From Torreya grandis (taxonomy: Eukaryota > Streptophyta > Pinopsida > Cupressales > Taxaceae): 64,000 bases of DNA. Each line of letters starts with the position of its first letter. The stretch's first letter is position 1. The position numbers and the translations under genes are program-made. This document shows, one piece after another, positions 9,800 through 21,149 of this stretch. The notes under the pieces are model-generated. The model saw only the letters and a list, made by a program, of their open reading frames with translations. It did no database searches and had not been told where the DNA came from. Location: NCBI GenBank assembly GCA_037957365.1, contig JARHVA010006307.1, positions 330,001 to 394,000 on the forward strand, read 5' to 3'.

Positions 9800-12435
9800 T
9801 TGCTCTGAAGATGGGTAGGAGAAAGAAAAAAAAGTGAACCAAAATCCTCTAAAGTATTGCTGCAAGATGAAGCAACTAGAGATGTCTTTGAAATAAAAAT
9901 TTGGTTGAATTTATTAAAAATGTGTTAGGGATTCCATGAAGAAATTGTTCAAGAATTCTATGATAATTTTGATAAAGATCATGATATTATCAAAGGGAAG
10001 AACATTATAGTAAATCCCTCTATAATCAGTGCTCTATCTAGGATTCTTAAGAATAGAGTAGTTGGTATTGAAAAGATCACTTTTTATGACTTGTTTTATA
10101 TGCTTGTTAAAGGAAATGAGCCACACCCTAGATTGGCCAAATTCCCCTAAGGAGTGGCCAAGGGAGTTTTGAGAGAAAGTCTTCCTCAACCTTGGGAAAA
10201 TACTATTTTTTGGATAATGAAATATATCATTTGTGATGGTCAATTTATATTAGTGGGTGGAGATGCTATTATAATCCTTCACTTGATAAAAGGAGATGTT
10301 TGAGAAGAATTTAAGATCAATCTTCCCTCTTTCCTTCACAATTATCTAATTAATGTTTCTTAGAAGATAAGATGAGGTACTAGGTCTACCCACCATCATG
10401 GGCTAGTTACACTCATTTGTCACCATTATTTTCTTAATAAACCAAGGGGTGAAAAGGATTGATCCTCTTTCCTCTAAATTTTTTATCTAGTTCCTACCAA
10501 AAATACACCATGCCCTACCTCTCCTCCTTCCACTACAATATATATTGAGTAACTCATAGTTAAAATTACAAAACAACCATCTCCGCTACCATTTATTTAA
10601 AGATACTATACTAGAGATCAATGTGATAAATGGAACTTTCTTTAGATAACCCTCATCCTCCTCCAACTAAACTCCAGTGCATTTAATAACTTATCTTAAA
10701 GGAAGAAGATGTGTAAGATATAGAAGAATTTGTATTTGTAGAGGGATCCCTAGAAGAAGAAGTTGTACCTCAAGAAGTAGAACATCTTGTGCCCTTGTTG
10801 CTGATAAGGGTAAGTAACCCTTAATTAAAGAAGATCTATATTTTCCACATTCTATCAATGAAGAAAAATAATTACAACATGCTTTATCACACTATGAGGA
10901 AACAATTAGATTGAAATAAGTAGATTTAGATATTCTTCATTTAACTTTGAAAGGTAAGGACTTGATGACTTCTAATTTGAAACAAAGGTGGGAAGAATCT
11001 ATTACTAGATTTAGTGAACAAGAAATAATCCTTCAAGAAATACAAGATGAATAGACTAGGGTCCATAATTTAATGTTTTCATAGACCCAAAAATTGAGTA
11101 ATTTGCAAAATTATCTTACTATCAAGGACACTCATATTACTAATTTGCAAAATTCCAATGTTGATAAGCATAATATGATTAATAATATGAGAGAAACTAT
11201 TTATAATATAAATATAATGCTTACCCAACATAATAATAAAATAATATATCTCATTGCTCAGAACTCTAAGTTACAAGCCTCTATTTAGGCCATGCAAAGA
11301 GAAACATGAGAGATTGTAGTTTAGACAGAGGGTCCAACAAGAGTTGTTCCCTCTTTCCCTTTTCAATTACATGAAATAATCTATGTCTGACATATCACCT
11401 AGAATAAAATTTAAAAATTTAAGGATGAAAATGCCAAACTTGAGGAGGAATCTCAAAAGCAATTGGTTGAATCCCAACTATAATTGTAGAAAGCACAGGC
11501 TTCTATCCAACAAATTTGTATTATTTATGAGAAACTATTAGCATGTAGGTATCCTTCATCAATTTATGCTATTTTATTACATTATTATTTTTATAAATGG
11601 TAGATTCAATTAATTTCCCTTGGTTTTTCACATATCATTAAAGATGAACATGTATTTATGGATATTTTTCTAAAGAGAACTGAAGAAAGGTAGGATGTCA
11701 TTTGTGAGTTTTATACTTTCAATTTGTTGTTAGGATACCAATCTAGTTTTTTGATAGATTTATTTATTGGAGAGACAAAATTGCATGCCTTTTTATCCAC
11801 TCTAAAGAACCAAATGGCATGGAAATAGGCCAATAATAGAATTATGGAATTATAAAACACCACTACGTTATGCATGAGATCATAATTTATAGAAGAAAAT
11901 AAACTTATTTATTATTTTCAATCACTATATCATATGTATATAAAAAACAAGTATCATGAGATATTGAGATCTAATATTGTTGCTTTTAGAGATTTTCTAA
12001 ACTAATATTATGCCAATGGTTTCAATGCAAGTCTAGCTAGGTGGGAGACATTACCTATTGAGTTGAATCATAGGGAAACCATTAGCTCCACCAATATTAA
12101 ATGAAGTTTAAAAAGAGCCAAAATAGTTTGCCATAAAATCACTTGATGCTTAGAGGAAAGAGGTTTAGATTGGGATGTGGTTTAGGCCTGTTATCATTCT
12201 ATGTCCTCTATCTCCATTGTGGTGTTGGAATTCTCAAGTAGAAGTTGAATGTGAAGTTTGGGTGCATATAATTTTTAGATGTGTTAGATTTTTTCCAAGG
12301 GGACACTATGATTGGGGACATCATTTTGAAGTTTATGATCTGATTCAGAGGTTTGAATCAGAAAATTTAGATTAAGGATTAATCATCCCACTTCTTTACA
12401 AGAGGACTTGTAAAAGGTAAAGTGTGGGGGAGAAA
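9800..12435 (+). pseudogene. Decayed retrotransposon accessory ORF and 3' tail (copy A)
   Basis: Plus-strand coding remnants with many stops. At about 9925-10300 the frame reads IVQEFYDNFDKDHDIIKGK and continues into a globular domain. It resembles in style the 'putative plant transposon protein' domain found in plant LTR elements (my recollection of the family, unsearched). A proline-rich stretch follows near 10490-10560. A long Gln/Asn-rich coiled coil spans about 10870-11500 (...NLQNYLTIKDTHITNLQ...). The last part (12175-12375) holds GHHFEVYDLIQRFES and is shared with copy B at 26840-27050. A purine run just before 12436 leads into the LTR. Gag and pol are absent, so only the 3' half is present. 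Confidence 0.6.
12425..12435 (+). other. Polypurine tract of copy A
   Basis: Purines GTGGGGGAGAAA run directly up to the LTR start TGATGAGC. In copy B the matching site is eroded to GGGGTATAAA. Confidence 0.7.
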
Positions 12436-13000
12436 TGATGAGCATTTCATATAGCTCATCATATTTATATAAACTATCCATAAAGTATTATGTTTGGTTA
12501 TACATTTTATTACATTTAATAGTTAAAGTTTGATCTAAGTAGTATATGAATTCAATTTATTCTTTGTTTGTTTGTATGTAATTTATTATTGATTCTTTAC
12601 CTTGTTATTATGTCTAACTTGGATGAATAGCAAATTTTTGAGTACAACAAAACATCCCATGGATGGGGTAACTTTGAGTAGAGGAACACATCCAAAACAT
12701 GGGTTAATTTTGATTACAACAAAACATCCCAATGATGGGGTAATTTTGAGAAGGCAACACATAGTTTTTACAACTCTTTCAGCCACAATTTTGAGGATTC
12801 AACAAGCAAGCTCTAAAGATTGAATGATCTAAAAACACTCCAAAGAATCTCTATAATTTCTCTAAATATGCTCTCAATGTGCTTTGAATACATACATAAG
12901 ATGCTCCAAATAATTTTAGGAATGCTTCAAAGTCTTGAATATGGTGATTGAAAGACCTATATTAGATGCTCCAAAGACTACAAAAATTATGTGTAATACA
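12436..13000 (+). repeat. 3' LTR of copy A
   Basis: It begins TGATGAGCATTTCATATAGC, which forms a terminal hairpin with the following GCTCATCA, and ends ...GTGTAATACA. It aligns along its length with 27111-27603 ('ccataaagt.ttac.tttggttat', 'ttgatctaagtag', 'tgattctttaccttgttatt'). It is about 70 bp longer because of a 36-bp minisatellite. No matching 5' LTR was found in the window. Confidence 0.82.
12641..12748. repeat. 36-bp minisatellite inside the LTR (3 units)
   Basis: Units start at 12641, 12677 and 12713. The first and third are nearly identical (acaacaaaacatccca.tgatggggtaa), the middle one is diverged. The copy B LTR keeps only about one unit. This explains the short open frames on both strands here. 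Confidence 0.85.
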
Positions 13001-13560
13001 TGTTGCTGAGATAAATTAGGATCATTTTAATATTTTTTTTTGAAAAAAATAAAAAATTGATTAGATGTAAATAATAGCTGGCAACCAAAAAAAAGGACCA
13101 GCCATACAAATATTTAGCCCCCTACTGCTTCCCACCCCTCAAAAACTTCTCCCTAAATAATATTTGCTCCAATTTTTTAAGTGCAAATATTTAATAAGCA
13201 AATTTTTAATATATAATGATTCATGGGACCCTTCTACCTAGGAATATCAAAGCATGAAGGAAAATTTCACCACCCCAAATAATAATGCTAGGTTTTATTC
13301 AATCATTAATTCATTAAAGTTTATGATGTGGCATGAGCAAAAAATTTTTCACCACAAAAAATTACTTTTACACTTATTATAAAATGGAAAAACTTCAACT
13401 CAAATAATAATAACCTAGAACAAGACAAAAAATGACTTTTTGACTTACTCTAAAATAAAAACAATTCATAGTATCTTGAACAGAGCCAACAGGGGAATGA
13501 TGTGAGGAGAAAAAGACAAGGTGGAACCATTGAAATCCTCTCACATCACGACACTTTTCT
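13001..13560. other. AT-rich flank, no gene seen
   Basis: Homopolymer-rich sequence (runs of A and T) with no sustained frame. No primer-binding site follows the LTR end at 13000, which supports calling that LTR a 3' LTR. Confidence 0.4.
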
Positions 13561-13564
13561 ACTA

Positions 13565-14091
13565 TGATTATTTTCTTACAATTAATAAAAAATATCTAGT
13601 TTCCCCTCACATTCACCATTTGGGTCCATATTGAATACAAGTAAGTGTTAAACAATATTAATATCCATCATTTCATTATCTTGACCATTTCATTATTTGC
13701 TTACAGTTAATAAAAAATGTTTGATTTCCCCTCAAATTCACCATTTGGTTCCTTATTAAATATAATTAAGTGATAAACAATCATAATCTCTATCATTTCA
13801 TTATCTTGACCATTTCATCATTTGATTATAGTTAATAAAAAATGTCCGCTTTCCCCTCATATTCACCATTTGGGTGCCTATTGAATACACATAAGTGCTA
13901 AACAGTCCTAATCTCCATCATTTCATTATCTTAGCCATTTAATTATCTCATCTATTTCATTATTTACTTACAGTTAATAAAAAATGTTTACTTTTCCTTC
14001 ACTTTCACCATTTGGGTCCCTATTAAATACAAATAAGTGCTAAACAATCCTAATCTCTACCATTTCATTATCTCAATGATTTCATAACAAA
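13565..14091. repeat. 125-bp tandem repeat, four copies
   Basis: The anchor 'ttaataaaaaat' recurs at 13581, 13706, 13831 and 13972, giving steps of 125, 125 and 141 bp. Each unit also carries 'ttcccctca.attcaccatttggg', 'taagtg.taaacaat' and 'catttcattatct'. The longer third step reflects an extra 'ttaattatctcatcta'-like piece. Divergence between units is considerable. Confidence 0.9.
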
Positions 14092-14650
14092 AATCCAAGT
14101 CTATCAAAATATCAATGATTTCATAACTTAAAGTGGTAAATAATGAATAAAAGGGTCATGTCAAGACAAATAAATCACACATTTTAGATACAGTAAAACA
14201 ATACATTACATAGATTAAATACCTAACAAGAAGCACATGAAAAAATGATAGTGAAAAATGGGGTCAATGCTTCCACCACTAATGCCACAATTAACCTAAT
14301 AGTCAATAAAAGAATGTTTTTTGAGTTTCAAAAAAGAGAGAAAATAAATAAAATAGAAAAATATAAACTTAACCCTAATTTTGAAGCACACATTTTTTTA
14401 AAATTCTATAATAATTTAAAAGTTTATATAAAATTTTGTAACATATAAAATTATTTAAAAAAATATTTATATATTTAAACATAATAAACATTTAAACAAT
14501 GTATATTATTTAGTAAAAAGGTCTAAATTTAAATATAAATAAGCAATAAACTCAGATAGTTTTTGAATATAAAAATATTTACGATTTATTATAGTTATTC
14601 TAATTTAAAAAGTTTATTTATATTTATTCATTAAATTACATGATTAAATT
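14092..14650. other. Very AT-rich spacer, no gene seen
   Basis: Runs of A/T with a chance 67-codon frame at 14245-14448 (Lys/Asn/Ile-rich). No motif or homology is apparent. Confidence 0.4.
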
Positions 14651-14652
14651 GT

Positions 14653-14840
14653 CTAATAGGGATTTGAATCCTTAATTTTTATCCCCCATAGAATAACTTT
14701 TAGATAATTTAATTTACTAATTCAAATACCTATGAGAGTGAATCATATTTCTTGAATTTACAAACTAATATTTGGAGATGAATTTGACCCCAAAATGGTA
14801 ATTAAAATAAGTGACACAAAATCGTACCTAGTAATTAAAA
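14653..14840. repeat. Dispersed module P, copy 1
   Basis: About 190 bp also found at 17371-17575, 18379-18570 and, shortened, at 28533-28640. Shared landmarks are 'tagggatttga.tccttaattttta', 'agataatttaatt.ac.aattcaaatac', 'atatttggagatgaatt' and 'gtaattaaaataagtgacacaaaatc'. Its function is unknown. Confidence 0.8.
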
Positions 14841-15083
14841 GACCTATAATTGAAAAATGATTTTATGGGGTTATCTAAATTATGTTTATGTGAGAGCATA
14901 AGTAGTCTACACCATACCAATCTATAAACATTAACTTTTCATTCATGATAATAAGTTATGTGATATCTCAATGCAAAGTTAGGGTTAAACATTTCAGCCA
15001 ACAACACAATTACTTCAACTTTGAAGCCCAATATTGGGGTTGAAAATACAGGGCCAAATCACACAAATGTAATATCAATTAAA

Positions 15084-15190
15084 TTTAAATAGGAATATGT
15101 AAGCCAAGAAACTTTACTCCTCTTGAAAAAAATATTTCAATACAAGTATCACAAAAAATTCATTTATTATCAAGATTATATAAATTATAT
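15084..15190. repeat. Direct repeat of 20660-20765
   Basis: Both copies carry 'aatttaaatagga', 'taagcca', 'tcctcttgaaaaaaatattt.aatacaag.atcacaaaaa' and 'tatcaagattata'. The two lie 5.6 kb apart in the same orientation and are probably pieces of one older element. Confidence 0.75.
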
Positions 15191-15344
15191 TACTGATGAA
15201 ACACAAGATTTAATTATATATCTTGGGATTCTTTTCAAGGGAATTTTGACTATTAACTGGTATATCTTAATATGTATGCATATAAATTCACTTGTTCAAT
15301 TTAACATCACTAATATTATTATTATTTGACACTAATTCCACTTA

Positions 15345-15760
15345 TCTAATTTATCACCTTTCATCCCACTAATTTATCACCCCTTTCTAGTTATTTATTT
15401 AATGTCCCCCTTCATTATTTATCATCTACTAACCTTATCCATCTCTAAAAATAAATTAATTAATATCCTAAATCCCCATTATCTTATCCTAATCCCCACT
15501 TATCTATTATGGTAATTTTAAATTCCCATGGCCCACCTACCCACCTATACTGCCTATTCTTAGGCTCTCCTACACCTCTAGTCCCTAATCACCCACCTAA
15601 TCCCTATCTAATCCCCTACCTAATCCTAATTACTCCCTAAGAGGATTCTAAAACTCTCCAATTCTATAATCCTCTCTATTCTCATCCCTCCTCTATATTA
15701 TCCTCTAATAGAGGCTTCCAAGAATAATCCCCAACCCTTGATCTCCCAAGGCCAACATTG
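15345..15760. other. Strand-asymmetric pyrimidine-rich tract
   Basis: The plus strand is strongly C+T rich and poor in G, with repeated CCTAATCCC/CCACCTA-type words. It is not a regular tandem repeat and shows no frame. It could be an old LTR U5/leader or an R-loop-prone tract; I cannot decide. Confidence 0.5.
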
Positions 15761-16562
15761 AATCTCAATCATTGATGCTTCCATCTTATTTCTATTTAAC
15801 TAACTCCATTCCTCCATTGGAGATAAATATAAATCATCTAGAAAATCCATGTCTAAATATTAAAGTAATCAAAATTATCCATGCCAATCTAATCCATCAT
15901 CAATAGTCTATGATCATGCCAACATAATGCCAAAATTTTTAGTCTAAGATATTCAATCTAACCCTTTTGTTTTCATATTCTGTTTAATCATGATTTAGAG
16001 CATTTTAGATTTAGGATTATAATGTTGATTTGAATTGTGAATTCATCTATTGCATTTAGTTATAATATCTTTAGATCTTAATTAGGTAGTTTGATGTTTT
16101 AGTAGATTTATATTACTACAAAGTGGTACATCCCAAGATGATCAAAACCATTTTTAGCTACCTCAGAATACTTACTATATATAGAATTTCCATTTGTAGA
16201 TTGTATCTAAATGTAGATTTGTATGATTTAGAGAATTTAATTCCAATAAAATAAAAACATATTCATTTGGAAAGTATTTTAACTAGGGCATTTTCATGAT
16301 AAACTGGTACATCCCAAGATGACCAATTCCATTTTTAGCTATGGACTCATTTGGAAAGCATTTATAAAGCATTTTAATTACTGATTGGTCTATTATATGA
16401 TGACCAAGATCATTTATGTCTATCAAAAAAGCACTTTATATTTATATAGTATGTATATAAATAGATTTCCATATATTATTATATACTAGACTTGAATCCT
16501 TTTATAGATGTCTTTAGATCTTAAGATTTGTATTTGAGACAAAATATTGTAAATCAAGGTAA

Positions 16563-16892
16563 AGGAACGAAGGTGGGGATTTTTCACAATCCTCATTACA
16601 AATGATTAAATCAATGGAGAAAAAACATTATCTCATTGAGAACACCTAAAGGCATCTATGTTATTTACTTGATTCAAAATATGTCTTGCATAACCCTCTT
16701 GTATTAGAGGTATCATTTCATCCCTTGCTACCACACTTTGTGTCACTAAAATTTTTGAGTTATGAGAAACAACTAGGTGACCTTGAGCATGATGGAGAAA
16801 TGAAAATCCTTGCATTAAACAAGCTAGTAAAGTTTGGGGCCACTGCATTAACCTCATCTAATATATACAAATTTAAGATCAAGCCATCTTAA
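16563..16892 (+). pseudogene. Gag-like fragment, copy 1
   Basis: The plus-strand frame reads GGDFSQSSLQMIKSMEK, a stop, then a stretch containing LPHFVSLKFLSYEKQLGD and LNKLVKFGATALTSSNIYKF. The 'P-HF--LKF--YEK--GD' pattern is what one sees just N-terminal to the retrotransposon gag domain in plant Ty3/gypsy elements; this is pattern recognition only. The same protein remnant recurs at 28840-29165, which supports past coding. It is broken by stops and followed by module Q. Confidence 0.5.
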
Positions 16893-17125
16893 AATGTTAA
16901 TATGAATGAACCAAAATGTGGTACAAATCAAAAAGTGAACTTAATGGTGCCATAATGAGCTATATTACAAAATGCATCTTGTAAAATAAACTAGATTCAC
17001 AAAAACTCTGGTGCTTATTGTTACAAATTTGACTAAGTGTCAACTCATATCAGACTCTACCTATACCTATAAGCAACCCCTAAGTATATTTGGTCAATCC
17101 CCAACTTATATGAGTCCCAAAAAAT

Positions 17126-17370
17126 TACATTTGATGGGTCTCCTACCATGGGTTTTGGATCACATCTAGGGGATCATCAAAATTAGAAATATATTCAATA
17201 ATCCACTATAAGACATACAATGTAAATTATAGAGGTTCAAATATGGAAATATAAATAAAATTATCATCATGGAATTTTTTAAATGATGGTAATGATTTAA
17301 AAATAATAAGATCTTGCATAATAATTGGAGTTTCATCCACATTTTTTGAAGATGTAACATAATTAAATTA
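17126..17370. repeat. Dispersed module Q, copy 1
   Basis: Shares 'catgggttttggatcacat', 'ggggatcat', 'attatagaggttcaaatatgga' and 'ggagtttcatccacattttttgaagatgtaacat' with 17765-18120, 18766-19130 and 29495-29860. It lies downstream of gag-like fragment 1, as copy 4 lies downstream of fragment 2, so both belong to one element type. Confidence 0.8.
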
Positions 17371-19300
17371 TACTTAAATAGGGATTTGACTCCTTAATTT
17401 TCAGTCCTCTGGAATATCTTTGAGATAATTTAATTCACCAATTCAAATACCTATGAGGGTGAGTCACCTTTCTTGAATTTACAAATTAATATTTGGAGAT
17501 GAATTCAACCCCAAAATGGTAATTAAAATAAGTGACACAAAATCATACCTATTAACTTAAATAACTCTTGGGAAAGTGTCTTGTGTGCTTATCTAAATTA
17601 ATATGGTTATGTGAAGGCATAATAAGTCTACCTAAGAAAACTTACTATATATAGTATTTCTATATATAGACTTTGATCCATTTATAGATTGTATCTAAAT
17701 GTAGATTTGTATAATTTAGGAAATTTCATTCCAATAAAATAACAATAGACTCGTTGTAACAAATTACACTTGATGGATCTCCAACCATGGGTTTTGGATC
17801 ACATCCAGGGGATCATTAGAATTATAAAATGTTTAAAAATCCACTACAAGACCATAGTATAATGAAAATTATAGAGGTTCAAATATGGAAATAGAAGTAA
17901 AATTATCATCATGTAACTTTGGAACTGATGGTAATGATTTAGAAATAATCGGCTCTTTCATAATAAGTGTATTTTTATCCATAATTTTTGTATATGTAAC
18001 ATTATTAATTATTAGGAGAAATAAGTGGATGTAGTGGTATAATAGTAGGCATACACATTGGAATAAATGGTGTCTTTTGAACATATATGTCAACTTCAAA
18101 ATTTTATCATATTTCTAAACCCAAAATTCTTATTGGTCACTTCTAGTTTTTTTAGTGCCATTGTAAGAAAAGAAATTTCTCTATTGAAATCACCAAGACA
18201 AATCTTGATCACCCACAACTAAGATCCTTATCTAGTGAATATAGATACCCCTTGACCTAAACCAAGGGAGTTGAAATTTTGACGTAGAGATTGTGTTAAT
18301 GATTTATAAATAATAGGATCTTGTATAATAATTAGAGTTTCATCCACATTTTTTTTGAAGATGTAACATAAGAAAATTGTATAATATAGATTCGACTCCT
18401 TAATTTTTAGCCCCCCTGGAATAACTTTGAGATAATTTAATTCACCAATTCAAATACTTATGAGGGTGAGTCACCGTTCTTGAACTTACAAACTAATATT
18501 TGGAGATGAATTTTACCCTAAAATGGTAATTAAAATAAGTGACACAAAATCATATCTAGTAACTCAAGGACCTCTTGGGAAATGACTTTGTGTGCTTATC
18601 TAAATTATGGTTATGTGAGGTCATAAACAGTCTAACTCAGAACACTTAATGTATATAGTATTTCTATATATATACTTTCCATTTGTAGATTGTATCTAAA
18701 TGTAGTTCTCTATAATTTAGCTAATTTCATTCTAATAAAATAGAAAAAACTCATCATAACAAATTACACTTGATGGGTCTCCTACCATGGGTTTTGGATC
18801 ACATATAAGGGATCATTAGAATTAGAAAATGTTTAATAATTCACTATAAGACCATAATACAATGAAAATTATAGAAGTTCAAATATGGAAATAAAATTAA
18901 AATTATCATCATAGAGCTTTGGAACCTATGGTAATGATTTAGAAATAATTATTAGGCTCTTACATAATAAGTGGAGTTTCATCCACATTTTTTTAAGATG
19001 CAACATTATTAATTATTAAGAGAAACAAGTGGTGGTGGTGTAATAGTAGGCATACACATTGGAATAGATGGTGTTTTTTGAACATATATATCCACTTCAA
19101 ATTTTTATCATATTTCTAAACCTATAATTCTTCTTGGTCACTTTTAATTTTTTTAGTTCCATTGTAACAAAAGCAATTTCTCCATTGTAATCACTAAGAA
19201 AAAATCTAATCACCCACAATTGTGCTCCTTATTCATTGAACACATATGCCCCCTGATTGAAACCAAGGGATTTGTAATTTTGACATAGTGATTATGGCAA
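17290..19300. repeat. About 1.0-kb tandem segmental duplication
   Basis: Two head-to-tail units, about 17290-18299 and 18300-19300. Each runs from the end of module Q through module P (17371 and 18379), an AT-rich 'tatatagtatttctatatatagactt' segment (17640 and 18650) and the start of the next module Q (17765 and 18766). The period is 1,001-1,008 bp at all four landmarks. Divergence is around 10% by eye. Confidence 0.85.
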
Positions 19301-19486
19301 GAGGCTATCTCTTTACACAAAAAGTGTAAGCCATCGTAGACTAAAGCATTACATAGTGATTTAGATCCCAATAGGTTTGCACCCATAATTATTTTAGATG
19401 AACTTATTTTGACATTGTCATGGGTTTGGAGTAACTAGTATCTTTAATTGTTGATATACACTCTTTCACTTCACATAACCCCTCCT

Positions 19487-19740
19487 ACCCACACACACAC
19501 ACAAATTATATTAGTTATTAAGTAAATATAATTTATATCATAATATTTTTATATATTAATATTATATATAAATTATATATTTTATAAAATATATATTAAT
19601 ATTAATCAATATTATTATATCATATAATATATATGTTAATATAGGTTATATATCAATATTGTATAGTTTAGTATAATATATTTAATACGTCTATATATTT
19701 TTAATAGTAAAAAAATAATACTATATTTTTAATAAAATTA
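19487..19740. repeat. (CA)n followed by a TA-rich low-complexity tract
   Basis: ACACACACACACAC at about 19489-19503, then about 230 bp almost purely of A and T with many 'atatta' words. A similar tract (GT run, then TA-rich) occurs at 30290-30485 after module Q copy 4. Confidence 0.85.
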
Positions 19741-20110
19741 AATGAATTTTTATGCCTTTAATGTAGTGCATAATGTCATGTAACATGAAAATGGATTGAG
19801 TTTCTACTTCATTTAATATTACAGGATCAAAAATATGATCAACTGGTTGATTTAAAACTCTGTGGTGCTTCACCATATGCACAATAGATGAGGTAGATTA
19901 CTTCGAAGAGAAAATCTATCAAATATTAATAATGTTTGATAGGAAATGTGCATTAAATTAAAATTTTTAATCAGATATCAAGAAGGTTAAATCATGTATC
20001 ATGAAGCATTAAATTTGGTGTTGCAGATGACACTTGGCACGGGACATGGGGTAGTAAAGTAGATGAAAAATTGATTAATTTTAAGTAATGTGAATGATTA
20101 ATTTTCTATG
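19730..20110. repeat. Direct repeat, copy 1 (matches 20814-21145)
   Basis: Shared landmarks are 'aaaattaaat.aatttttat.cctttaa', 'cacttcaccat', 'atgaggtagatta', 'gttgcagatgacacttggca.gggac' and 'ggtagtaaag'. The spacing is about 1,070 bp in the same orientation. No coding frame is conserved between them. Confidence 0.82.
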
Positions 20111-20813
20111 TGACTTAGTTGATGAATATTAAAAATTTAATGCTCATCATTGATATAGATATGGATCATGTAAGCAACACTAGCAGTGCATCAACATGTC
20201 TATTTTTTTGGGGGGTATGCTTTAATTAAAAACTTATCGAAGTGCATCACTAATAATTGTATAATTTATTTGTTACCATTCTATTCTATTTTATTATTTA
20301 GTTTGAAAAATATAAAATACCTAATTAATTACCATTTAATATCATCCATATGTTTTTATAGATTTTAATTATAAAGTGTGTGTAGTAGATAAACTCAATA
20401 TCAAAGCCTCTTATTGTGTTATATTGTATGTACACAAAAAATTTCAAGCAACATGCAAATAATAATATCTAACCTTGAGAAACTTAATGAAGACTATCCC
20501 TTCTCCATCACAAAAGGTGCATTTTTATTAATAAAAGTAAATGATCCATGTGTCATTATCAATTGGATATGTAGTGAAATTATTTGAAAACTATCATTTA
20601 TTGATGATATACTTGTAAAAATTATGAATTTGATAGGGCCAAATAAAATCAATGCAAAATAAATTAAATTTAAATAGGAAACTATAAGCCAAACAACTTT
20701 CCTCTTGAAAAAAATATTTTAATACAAGAATCACAAAAACTTCATTTATCAAGATTATAAAAATTATAATATATCTATATATTGTTAATAGTACAGAAAT
20801 AATATTAAATTTT

Positions 20814-21145
20814 TAACAAAATTAAATAAATTTTTATACCTTTAACATATTGTATAATTCCACGTAACATGAAGATGAGTGATTTTCTACTTTATTTAAC
20901 ATTATGGGGTTAAAAATGTGATCACATGTAGGGATTTTAAACTCTGTGGCACTTCACCATGTGTGCAACATATGAGGTAGATTAATTCAAAGAGAAAATA
21001 TATTAAACACTAATTTTTGGGAGGAATTAAATTAAAATTTGCAATCATGTATGATGTTGCAGATGATACTTGGCATGGGACAATTGGTAGTAAAGCAAAT
21101 GGACAATAAATTAATTTCAAGTAATGCAAATGATTAATTTTTTAG
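20814..21145. repeat. Direct repeat, copy 2 (matches 19730-20110)
   Basis: Second copy of the repeat above, slightly shorter. The copy at 20660-20765 of the 15084 repeat lies directly upstream, so this is a composite of older pieces. Confidence 0.82.
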
Positions 21146-21149
21146 CCTT

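Noticed and set aside
12602..12823. 73-codon frame and its antisense 66-codon partner
   Set aside because: Both are translations of the 36-bp minisatellite inside the LTR.
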